This document shows, piece after piece, positions 51,666 to 59,266 of a stretch of 64,000 bases of DNA. The stretch is from Pseudomonas sp. GM79 (GTDB taxonomy: Bacteria > Pseudomonadota > Gammaproteobacteria > Pseudomonadales > Pseudomonadaceae). Position 1 is the stretch's first letter; each line of letters opens with the position of its first letter. Both the position numbers and the translations under genes were made by a program. The stretch spans positions 62,001 to 126,000 of the forward strand of contig NZ_AKJE01000078.1 in assembly GCF_000282495.1 (NCBI RefSeq). The letters run 5' to 3'. The notes beneath the pieces were generated by a model that saw nothing but the letters and a program-made list of their open reading frames with translations, was not told the origin of the DNA and made no database searches.

Positions 51666-53078
51666 GTGAATCTATCACGTCTGTCCCTGGCTATTGTGGA
51701 GCCGAAAATCGAAGTCTTTAACCCCTTTGACGGCACCGTCATCGGGACCGTCGCGGATGTCTGTGCGTCGCAAGTGCCACAGCTGCTGGAGACCGGACGC
51801 AGCGGTGCGCGGGTGTGTGCCGGGTTACCGCGTCATCGTCGGGCACGCATTCTCGAGCAGGCTGCATTGAACATCGAGCTTGATGCCCAAGCGTTTGCCC
51901 GGCTGATCGTCGACGAAGCCGGGAAGACCCTCAAGCAGGCAGAAAAAGAAGTCAAACGCTGCGTCAACACCCTCAAGCTTTCTGCCGAAGAGGCCAGGCG
52001 TAATGCCGGGGAAGTGGTGCCTTTCGACGCCTATGAGGGTTCTGAGTCGCGCCAGGGCTGGTTTTCCCGCGAACCCCTGGGGCTGATCGTCGCGATTACC
52101 CCGTACAACGATCCGCTGAATCTGGTGGCGCACAAGCTCGGTCCCGCCATTGCCGGCGGCAATGCGGTGATTCTCAAACCGTCTGAGCTGGCGCCGTTGT
52201 CGGCCATCAAATTGGTGTCGTATCTGGTCATGGCAGGGTTGCCCGAATCGGTGGTCACGGTCGCCACTGGGGGGGCGGAACTGGGCAAGGCCTTAGTCGC
52301 ATCCCGTGAGGTGCGGATGATTTCCTTTACGGGCGGCTTCGTCACCGGGGAGCAGATCGCACGCACCGCCGGCCTGAAGAAACTCGCCATGGACTTGGGC
52401 GGCAATGCGCCGGTGATCGTCATGGGCGACTGCGACCTTGAATCTGCCGTCGAGAGTTGCCTGTCGGGAGCCTTTTGGGCGGCGGGGCAGAATTGCATCG
52501 GTACTCAGCGCCTGCTGATTCAGGCACCGATTTATGAAGCGTTCCGTGAGCGTTTCGTCAACCAGGCCAAGGCGCTTGTGAACGGCGATCCTATGCGTGC
52601 CGACACTGATATCGGCCCGATGATTACCCCGCAAGCCGCGCAGAATGCCGAGCAAGTGGTGAACGACGCGTTGCAAGAGGGCGCCACATTGCTCTGCGGC
52701 CATCGGCGCCAAGGCTCGTGCTACGCCGCTACGGTATTGGAAAACGTCGATCATTGCAGTCGGCTGTGGCGCACCGAAGTCTTCGCGCCGGTGGTGGTTT
52801 TGCAGCTTTTCGAAACCTTCGATGAGGCCATCGCATTGGCCAACGAGCCCGAATACAGCCTGCATGCGGGGATCTTCACCAATGATCTGGCCACGGCCAT
52901 GAGCGCCGCACGAAGAATCGAAGCCGGGGGTGTGATGATCAACGACTCCTCCGATTACCGCTTCGATGCAATGCCGTTTGGCGGCTCCAAGTATGGAAGC
53001 CTGGGCCGGGAAGGAGTGCGCTTTGCCTATGAGGAAATGACCCAACCCAAGGTGGTGTGCCTGAACACGCTGGGTTAA
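51666..53078 (+). CDS. Aldehyde dehydrogenase, likely aspartate-semialdehyde-type oxidation
   Basis: The 470-residue NAD(P) aldehyde dehydrogenase has GLIVAITPYNDPLNLVAHKLGPAIAGGNAVILKPSE, SFTGGFVTGEQIA, and the catalytic Cys in AAGQNCIGTQR. The general-base Glu of the usual ELGG motif is Asp here (AMDLGGNAP). GTG 51666 follows AGGAGAAAGCCT. Directly behind homoserine dehydrogenase, it could oxidise aspartate semialdehyde to aspartate, completing homoserine use; this substrate is inferred from context only. Confidence 0.85.
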   Translation: MNLSRLSLAIVEPKIEVFNPFDGTVIGTVADVCASQVPQLLETGRSGARVCAGLPRHRRARILEQAALNIELDAQAFARLIVDEAGKTLKQAEKEVKRCVNTLKLSAEEARRNAGEVVPFDAYEGSESRQGWFSREPLGLIVAITPYNDPLNLVAHKLGPAIAGGNAVILKPSELAPLSAIKLVSYLVMAGLPESVVTVATGGAELGKALVASREVRMISFTGGFVTGEQIARTAGLKKLAMDLGGNAPVIVMGDCDLESAVESCLSGAFWAAGQNCIGTQRLLIQAPIYEAFRERFVNQAKALVNGDPMRADTDIGPMITPQAAQNAEQVVNDALQEGATLLCGHRRQGSCYAATVLENVDHCSRLWRTEVFAPVVVLQLFETFDEAIALANEPEYSLHAGIFTNDLATAMSAARRIEAGGVMINDSSDYRFDAMPFGGSKYGSLGREGVRFAYEEMTQPKVVCLNTLG

Positions 53079-53109
53079 TCGATTTGAGGAACATCTCATC
53101 AGGTCGTTT

Positions 53110-53149
53110 TGCATTGGGAAGGTCTGGTCACCCGCCCAATGCATTTTTT
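53110..53149 (+). terminator. Intrinsic terminator after the aldehyde dehydrogenase gene
   Basis: TGCATTGGG and CCCAATGCA form a 9-bp stem around a 16-base loop, followed by TTTTTT. It ends the hom-aldehyde dehydrogenase transcript. Confidence 0.85.
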
Positions 53150-53199
53150 CTGGCGTTAGCTGCATTCAGTCGGCTCCCATGCCGGCGCAGAGCGTGTGG

Positions 53200-53523
53200 T
53201 TAACTGACTGCACAATTAAAGTTCTGCAGGAAAATCGAGTTGTCACTGCGACGCCAGGCGAGTGTCAGCCGGGCGATGGGTGATACATCATTTATCTCTT
53301 TGAAAACCACCCCTGCGGCATGCACTTGCTGCATCGAAGCCGGTACAAGCGAAACCCCCAATTCTGCCGCTACCAAATGTACGACAGAGGCAAGTTGTGG
53401 AGCGCTTTGTCCCAGGATCGGGTCGACACCAGCATCGCGGCAAGCAGCGATAACGGTGTCGAATAAGGTAGGTCCTACTTCTCTGGGATGGGGGCAAGTC
53501 GCAATTGTTGGCTCCGTAGGCAC
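53200..53523 (-). pseudogene. Truncated LysR-family regulator (C-terminal part)
   Basis: The 107-codon frame contains HPREVGPTLFDTVIAACRDA and LASVVHLVAAELGVSLVPAS then MQQVHAAGVVFKEI, which is the C-terminal half of a LysR effector domain. The DNA-binding domain and most of the effector domain are absent, and no sensible start exists. It adjoins the Gfo/Idh gene and may be what remains of that gene's former regulator. Confidence 0.78.
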
Positions 53524-53546
53524 TCGGAGCTGCTCGGCGGCTCAAA

Positions 53547-54566
53547 TCATTCAGGAGTCGGCGTAAGCGTCAAAAGCGTACCTCCTTGCCGAGCTGAAGC
53601 GTAGGCCGCGTCCATGACCTGCATGATTGCCTCGGCATCGCGTAATGATGCAATTGGCTTGGCCCCGTTACGGCATTCAGCAAGCACTTGCTTGACGAAC
53701 AGTGGGTAATAGACGTCTGTGTCCAGTTGTAGTCGGCGGCTTCGAGTGCCGGCCGCGAGGTTCTGTCGATCCCTTATTTCGATTCGGTCGGGACCGGATT
53801 TGGCATACATGTGATCGGATGAAAGAGTGAAGGAGAACTCGCGCTGCTCGTCGGCGGTACTGGGGAAACTGTATCCCGTTTCCACAACACCGATCACGCC
53901 ATCTTCAGTCTGCAGGGTCAATAACGAATAGTCTTCGACGGCACCCCGATGTGTCAGTGAATTCATGATGGCTGAGACTCGCGAGACCTCCTTACCGGTC
54001 AATAGTCTGAAGAGATCTATGAAATGCGTAGCCACGTTGATCGTAGATCCGCCTCCTGAAAAAGCGGGATCGATGGCCCAGCCTGAGCCTGCAGTTTCAT
54101 AGCGAGCGGGCGGACCTACGATGAAGCGGAAAGACATGTAGTTGAAGTCTGCGGCCAAGCGTCCCTCAGCATCTTGCAGAGCGCTAAGCAGTTCACTCAT
54201 GCGGAAGATCAGTGGCACAGCACAGTAGAGATTGGCTTGCTCGGCCAGCTCACGCAGTCGTGTGACCTGCGCCATGTTGATGCCGCAGGGTTTCTCCAGG
54301 GCAAAGGGGATGTTTCGTGCGATCACGGCCTCTGCCAGCGACGGCATTTCCGAATGCCTGCCGAACACGAAAGCAAAATCGACCTCCTCGCGCTCAAGCA
54401 ACTCATAGGATGAGCTATACAAAGGGCATTTGAATCGCTCGGCAATGGCCTCGCCCTTCACGTGCTCCGAATCCGATACGGCCACCACTTGAACCCCATT
54501 GGCCTCAAGAGCATTCAGATACAGTGGGACATGCCAATGGCTGACCTCCAGTAACGCAACTTTCAT
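53547..54566 (-). CDS. Gfo/Idh/MocA family oxidoreductase
   Basis: The 339-residue protein begins MKVALLEVSHWHVPLYLNAL, a variant nucleotide-binding loop without GxGxxG, followed by FALEKPCGINMAQV with the conserved EKP lysine, and GGGSTINVATHFIDLFRLLTG in the substrate domain. It is cytosolic and NAD(P)-linked; substrate unknown. A terminator-like hairpin separates it from the shikimate-dehydrogenase-like gene upstream, so it may have its own promoter. Confidence 0.82.
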   Translation of the reverse strand: MKVALLEVSHWHVPLYLNALEANGVQVVAVSDSEHVKGEAIAERFKCPLYSSSYELLEREEVDFAFVFGRHSEMPSLAEAVIARNIPFALEKPCGINMAQVTRLRELAEQANLYCAVPLIFRMSELLSALQDAEGRLAADFNYMSFRFIVGPPARYETAGSGWAIDPAFSGGGSTINVATHFIDLFRLLTGKEVSRVSAIMNSLTHRGAVEDYSLLTLQTEDGVIGVVETGYSFPSTADEQREFSFTLSSDHMYAKSGPDRIEIRDRQNLAAGTRSRRLQLDTDVYYPLFVKQVLAECRNGAKPIASLRDAEAIMQVMDAAYASARQGGTLLTLTPTPE

Positions 54567-54686
54567 ACGTACTCACTCCTGGCGCGGTACAAGCAGACAT
54601 TTGGAATGTTCGGGTTGAAAATGATCGCGCTATAGGTTTCAGCGACTTTGGAATCATTCATGGTCTTTCCCTTTATTCGCTTCGAT

Positions 54687-54712
54687 GAAAACGGGTCGTT
54701 TTCCCCGTTTTC
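54687..54712 (-). terminator. Hairpin after the shikimate-dehydrogenase-like gene
   Basis: GAAAACGGG and CCCGTTTTC form a 9-bp stem with an 8-base loop, 13 bases beyond the stop on the - strand; the 3' arm itself ends in TTTTC. A moderate terminator. Confidence 0.6.
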
Positions 54713-54724
54713 GCTGAAGCGCTT

Positions 54725-55594
54725 TTACGTCAAATGGCCGGTATCTCTTGCTGGCGGCAACAATAATTCGGCATCGACTGCTGTTACGTTATCGGGGTGG
54801 TAATCGAACCCAAGGAAGCGCAGTGCAAGCAACGCCTGACCTTTGTGCATGGGGCCCCCGTCCTGGGTACGACAACCTCGTTTACGCGCAGCATCGCAAA
54901 GCGGTGTCGATTCCGGCGAGTTGATGATGTCCACAACGAGGGTACCGGGCTCGAGCCGCTCGGGGTCCACAGGCATAGGATCATTTTTGCTCATGCCAAG
55001 CGGCGTGGCATTGATCACGATTTCATAGCCATGTGGGTCGGGTGGGCCGGAATGCGTGATGCAACCTGTTTCGGCAGCAACGGCTTTCGCCAGATCCTCA
55101 GCTCGGTGTTCGTCGACATCGGAGATAGTCAGCGATCGAGCACCCGCCGACGCGACGGCAAATGCGATCGCTCTGCCTGCGCCTCCAGCACCGACCAAAA
55201 GAACATTTTTGTTCGCTGGATGGTTGCCTTCCCATTGCATGCCAAGAACACAGCCGAGGCCATCGAATACGGCGCCGACCCAACGTCCGTCTGTCTCGCA
55301 ACGAATGACGTTGATTGCACCGACTTGACGCGCAGTCGGATGAAGTTCGTCGACAACATCCAGCATCCTTTGCTTATGAGGCATGGTGACCAGGATGCCG
55401 GCGAGATTGTTCAGCGCTCTGGCACCCTTCACGAACGCGGACAGGTTATCGGCCTTGACCTCCAATGGAATACAAACCGCGTCTGCCTGCTGTTCTATAA
55501 AGAGTCGGTTGAATAATTGCGGAGACTTGGCAGCCGTCAGCGGATGGCCGACCAATCCATAAAGCCGAGTTGTTCCTGTGATATGTGAGGCCAT
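54725..55594 (-). CDS. Shikimate 5-dehydrogenase-like protein (non-canonical AroE paralogue)
   Basis: The 289-residue protein has the AroE fold: LYGLVGHPLTAAKSPQLFNRLF, GILVTMPHKQRML with the catalytic lysine, VGAINVIR, and the NADP loop LLVGAGGAGRAIAFAVASAG. Two active-site motifs deviate: the shikimate-binding SxS(P) is AAKSP, and the usual NTD of GxNTDxxG is VFD, retaining the Asp. Such changes mark SdhL/Ael1/YdiB-type paralogues with altered substrates. It lies beside an MHS permease, so it probably acts catabolically on a quinate/shikimate-like acid rather than in aromatic biosynthesis. Confidence 0.82.
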   Translation of the reverse strand: MASHITGTTRLYGLVGHPLTAAKSPQLFNRLFIEQQADAVCIPLEVKADNLSAFVKGARALNNLAGILVTMPHKQRMLDVVDELHPTARQVGAINVIRCETDGRWVGAVFDGLGCVLGMQWEGNHPANKNVLLVGAGGAGRAIAFAVASAGARSLTISDVDEHRAEDLAKAVAAETGCITHSGPPDPHGYEIVINATPLGMSKNDPMPVDPERLEPGTLVVDIINSPESTPLCDAARKRGCRTQDGGPMHKGQALLALRFLGFDYHPDNVTAVDAELLLPPARDTGHLT

Positions 55595-55768
55595 GGTTGC
55601 CTGATATTTGATGTTGACGGGAAGAGGCGTCCTGGCGGCTTCTTGGGTCATGCACAGCGTCGATGGCTATGCATTGGCAAGTGCCGACCGCAGGATGCTG
55701 CTCTGCCCGTCGGGCCTGTGTGGGTCGCGAAAACCTAATGGTCGCACCAGTGTGATCGTCGAAAGTCG

Positions 55769-57202
55769 TTACGAGCGCAGTTGGCTAGCCAGATCCTTCG
55801 GTGCGTCTGTCTGAGCTGTGCCCTGCATCGCTTCGGCCCGCATACGATCGTATTCTTCTTTGGCAATAGGCACTGCGTTGCGTTTGCCGAGATCTTCAAG
55901 GCGAATCCGGTATGTTTCACGTGTAGTGAACGCCGCGATCGCAGCGATAACACAGATACCTAATGTAAGAGAACCGATTTTTAGTGGGATATTCTCGGAG
56001 CCGGGGGGCGCTACAGTAACGAAGATTGCCGGGAGAAACGCAGTCATCGCGGTCCCTATGTTCTGTCCGATGGCCATACCGGTCACACGCACCCGCGTAC
56101 GGAACAATTCGGGAAAGAGGCTCGGGAATACGCCGTTGAAACCCTGATAGGCGACGCCCCACATGAGTACGGAGAGAACCAGCGAAAGCCACAGGTTGTG
56201 GACGCTGATAGCGTACAGGTACGCGTACGAGAGCAGTCCTGCGCAGAGAACGCCAATAATGACTGGGGGCCTGCGGCCGATCTTGTCTGAGAGATTACCA
56301 ACGAAGGGGATCAGGATCACCGCGCACATGTTACCCAGCAGAGGTATCCACAAATAGACGCCTGCAGGGAAACCGATGCCATAGGCCGGTTGAACCGCAT
56401 AGGTGGCGCCGAATACCGAGGCGACAATGGCGATCACCGCAGCAAGTGCCATGCAGATCACACGCAAGAGATCACCCCAGCTCTGCCGGATGACTTCGAC
56501 AACTGGCAGAACAGTAGCTTCGCCTTGCTTTTTTTGTTTGGCAAATACAGGTGTCTCGTCGACCTGGCGGCGAATGATATATCCCATGATGACGACAACG
56601 ACGCTGAGCAGGAACGGAATCCGCCAGCCCCAGGATGCGAACTGATCCGCAGGCATAAAATGAGCGAGAGGCAAGAAAACTGCTGCCGCGAGCAGTTGCC
56701 CGGCCTGAACCCCTTGGAGGGTAAAACTCGCGAAGTAACCACGGCGACCGGACGGAGCGTGTTCGAGAATCATGGAGCTGGCGCAGGAGATCTCCCCGGC
56801 CACCGCAAAACCCTGAATCAGGCGCAACGTCACAAGCAGCAAGGGCGCCCAGATCCCGATCTGCTGGTACGTTGGCAGCAGCCCGATGCACATCGTCGAG
56901 AAGCCCATCAGGAACATGCAGTAAACCAGAACCGTTTTACGGCCGTGGCGATCACCCAAATGCCCTAGGACAACAGCGCCTATCGGCCGGGCGATATAGC
57001 CCACACCAAAGCTTGCCAGAGAGGCAATGATGCCGACCGCTGGGTTATCAGACGGAAAAAAGAGCTGTGGAAACAGCAAGGCCGCCGCGGTCGCATAGAT
57101 AAAGAAGTCGTAATACTCCAGTGCCGAGCCGATCCAGCCGCTAGCTGCGGCTTTCTTTGACTGGCTTTTGGAATGAGCGTCGATCGGTATGCTCTGATTC
57201 AT
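55769..57202 (-). CDS. MFS transporter, metabolite:H+ symporter (ShiA/ProP-like)
   Basis: The 477-residue carrier has 12 predicted helices and MHS signatures: SGWIGSALEYYDFFIYATAAALLFPQLFFP in TM1, ARPIGAVVLGHLGDRHGRKTVLV, RLIQGFAVAGEISCASSMILEHAP, and RRPPVIIGVLC. ShiA (shikimate), KgtP and citrate carriers belong here. ATG 57202 follows GGAGACACGTT. It is upstream of the shikimate-dehydrogenase-like gene on the same strand and has an IclR-type half-palindrome in its promoter. Confidence 0.87.
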   Translation of the reverse strand: MNQSIPIDAHSKSQSKKAAASGWIGSALEYYDFFIYATAAALLFPQLFFPSDNPAVGIIASLASFGVGYIARPIGAVVLGHLGDRHGRKTVLVYCMFLMGFSTMCIGLLPTYQQIGIWAPLLLVTLRLIQGFAVAGEISCASSMILEHAPSGRRGYFASFTLQGVQAGQLLAAAVFLPLAHFMPADQFASWGWRIPFLLSVVVVIMGYIIRRQVDETPVFAKQKKQGEATVLPVVEVIRQSWGDLLRVICMALAAVIAIVASVFGATYAVQPAYGIGFPAGVYLWIPLLGNMCAVILIPFVGNLSDKIGRRPPVIIGVLCAGLLSYAYLYAISVHNLWLSLVLSVLMWGVAYQGFNGVFPSLFPELFRTRVRVTGMAIGQNIGTAMTAFLPAIFVTVAPPGSENIPLKIGSLTLGICVIAAIAAFTTRETYRIRLEDLGKRNAVPIAKEEYDRMRAEAMQGTAQTDAPKDLASQLRS

Positions 57203-57547
57203 AACGTGTCTCCGGTTTCTCAATTGTTGTTATTGTAACGACGTTCCATCAGTAATTCTGTTACCGAAATTGCCGCCTTGTCAAGGGAGAAGTCCCCTTG
57301 GGCGATCAAGCGGGACGCTGGTGTTTGTGCGGTGCTGAGTTCATACGTCCGACGTCGTCGCCCAGCCGAGCGAGCACGGCAAAGCCTGCTCGTGCGTTCG
57401 GGCGAACAGGGCGCTAGAGGATGAACAGGTTCCCAAGCGTCAAGCTGTCGCCGCTGTTGCTCATACAGAGAGCAATGACCCCAGCGACAGGTTTTAACGT
57501 TGTAGATTGCTCTGCAAAATTTTGGCGCGTCAGCAGCACAGAGTGAC
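57203..57547. other. Intergenic region upstream of the MHS permease gene
   Basis: This stretch holds the permease promoter and the IclR-type site at 57235, plus a small inverted repeat (CAAGGG/CCCTTG, 57280-57298). No gene is seen. Confidence 0.5.
57235..57249 (-). promoter_or_regulatory. Putative IclR-type operator upstream of the permease
   Basis: On the - strand ATGGAACGTCGTTAC matches TGGAACGTCGTTCCA, found perfectly before the iclR gene at 63443, in 12 consecutive bases. It lies 33 bases upstream of the permease start codon. Confidence 0.55.
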
Positions 57548-57575
57548 CTTAAGGCGCATTAGCCCGCGCCTTAAG
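57548..57575 (-). terminator. Strong hairpin after the semialdehyde dehydrogenase gene
   Basis: CTTAAGGCGC and GCGCCTTAAG form a perfect 10-bp stem with an 8-base loop, 48 bases beyond the stop codon. No T-tract; likely an operon end or mRNA-protecting structure. Confidence 0.55.
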
Positions 57576-57623
57576 AGAATCGGAAATCAATTCGTCTGCA
57601 TGCCGACGTGCACGTTTGCCAAC

Positions 57624-59204
57624 CTACAAGCTATCTCTCGAGAGAGAACCGTCGACGAGCCTCGAAATGTTCAACGGATTTGCGTTCTTTAGAGCATCGG
57701 GAAGCAACGCGTCGGGGTAGTTTTGGAAGCAGACTGGCCTCAGGAAGCGATCGATGGCCAAAGTGCCGACCGAGGTGCCGCGACTGTCGGAAGTGGCAGG
57801 ATAAGGACCGCCGTGCACCATTGAATCGCAGACCTCGACACCCGTTGGGTAGCCATTGATGAGGATGCGGCCAACCTTCATCTCCAGCAAAGCAGTCAAC
57901 TCTACGAACTGCGTAAGGTCTTCTGGCTCGCCAATCAAGGTTGCGGTCAATTGTCCGTGAAGGGCATCGATGGCAGCGTTGAGTTGCGCCTGGTCAGCGA
58001 CCTCGATGAAGATGGACGTGGGGCCGAAGATTTCCTCTTGAAGAACTTTATCGCCGTTAAGCAACAACTCTACGTCGGCCTTGAACAACTGTGGCTGGGC
58101 CTGGTGACCCTGTTGGTTGCTGCCAGCCAGGTGCGCGATGCCGGGGTGCGCGTGCAAGTTCTGCAAGCCAGCCGCATAGCTACGCAGGGTGCCTGCGTTG
58201 AGCATTGTTTGTGCAGGTCGGTCGCTGATCAACGCGGCCACGCTATTCTGAAAGGCACTGAATGCAGCCGAGCGAATGCCAACGACTAGTCCGGGATTGG
58301 TGCAGAACTGCCCACAACCTTGAACCACCGAGGCGGCAAGATCGTGAGCGATACTGTCGGCTCGACGCGAGAGTGCCTCGGGCAGGATCACTACCGGGTT
58401 GATGCTCGACATCTCGGCGAAGACTGGGATGGGCTCGGGGCGAGCGGCGGCCATGTCGCACAATGCTCGACCACCTTTGAGCGAACCGGTAAAACCAACT
58501 CCCTTGATGAGCGGGTGTTTTACCAAGGCTTCGCCTACGCCACTGCCATAAATCATGTTGAAGACACCGGCGGGCATGCCGCTGCGCTCGGCAGCCCGGA
58601 TGATCGCGTTGGCGACCTGTTCTGCAGTGGCCATGTGGCCGCTGTGGGCTTTGAATACTACCGGACAACCCGCCGCGAGGGCCGAGGCGGTATCGCCGCC
58701 GGCCGTGGAGAAGGCCAACGGAAAATTACTGGCACCAAACACAGCAACCGGACCGATTGCGGTGCGGTACTGGCGAAGGTCAGGGCGTGGCAACGGCTTG
58801 CGAAGTGGTAACGCTTGGTCGATGCGAGCTCCATAGAAGTCACCACGGCGCAGTACGTTTGCAAACAGGCGCATTTGACCACTGGTTCGTGCGCGTTCGC
58901 CCTGGATGCGAGCTACAGGCAATGCTGTTTCACAGCAAACCAGTGCAATAAACTCATCGTCCAAAGCCTCTAGCTCTTCAGCAATGGCATCGAGAAATTC
59001 AGCCCGTTTGCTCGCGCTCAGGCTGCGGTAGCTGGAAAAGGCGTTGTTGGCTGCATGGGCAGCGTCCTCGATTTCTTGCGGGGTCGCTTGGTGAAAGGCA
59101 TAGGGTAAGGTCTCCCCCGTGCCGGCATCCACACTCTTGACGATGATACTGCCGGCGGCGCTGCGCTGACCGCCGATAAAATTCTGGCCGGTAATGAGGG
59201 ACAT
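57624..59204 (-). CDS. Alpha-ketoglutarate semialdehyde dehydrogenase
   Basis: The 526-residue NADP-type aldehyde dehydrogenase has the length and features of the KGSADH group: GPVAVFGASNFPLAFSTAGGDTASALAAGCPVVFKAHSGHM, the catalytic Glu in VFAEMSSINPVVIL, the catalytic Cys in GCGQFCTNPGLVVG, and the C-terminal GGPYPATSDSRGTSVG. It oxidises 2-oxoglutarate semialdehyde to 2-oxoglutarate, the last step of non-phosphorylative pentose and aldarate pathways. ATG 59204 is preferred; the open frame to 59291 overlaps the dehydratase gene. The dehydratase gene immediately upstream supports an aldarate pathway. Confidence 0.9.
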   Translation of the reverse strand: MSLITGQNFIGGQRSAAGSIIVKSVDAGTGETLPYAFHQATPQEIEDAAHAANNAFSSYRSLSASKRAEFLDAIAEELEALDDEFIALVCCETALPVARIQGERARTSGQMRLFANVLRRGDFYGARIDQALPLRKPLPRPDLRQYRTAIGPVAVFGASNFPLAFSTAGGDTASALAAGCPVVFKAHSGHMATAEQVANAIIRAAERSGMPAGVFNMIYGSGVGEALVKHPLIKGVGFTGSLKGGRALCDMAAARPEPIPVFAEMSSINPVVILPEALSRRADSIAHDLAASVVQGCGQFCTNPGLVVGIRSAAFSAFQNSVAALISDRPAQTMLNAGTLRSYAAGLQNLHAHPGIAHLAGSNQQGHQAQPQLFKADVELLLNGDKVLQEEIFGPTSIFIEVADQAQLNAAIDALHGQLTATLIGEPEDLTQFVELTALLEMKVGRILINGYPTGVEVCDSMVHGGPYPATSDSRGTSVGTLAIDRFLRPVCFQNYPDALLPDALKNANPLNISRLVDGSLSRDSL

Positions 59205-59266
59205 GGTTGTCTCCAGATTGGATGTGCAAGAGATAAGGCTGGGCAAGGCGTTCCCAGGACTGAAAA

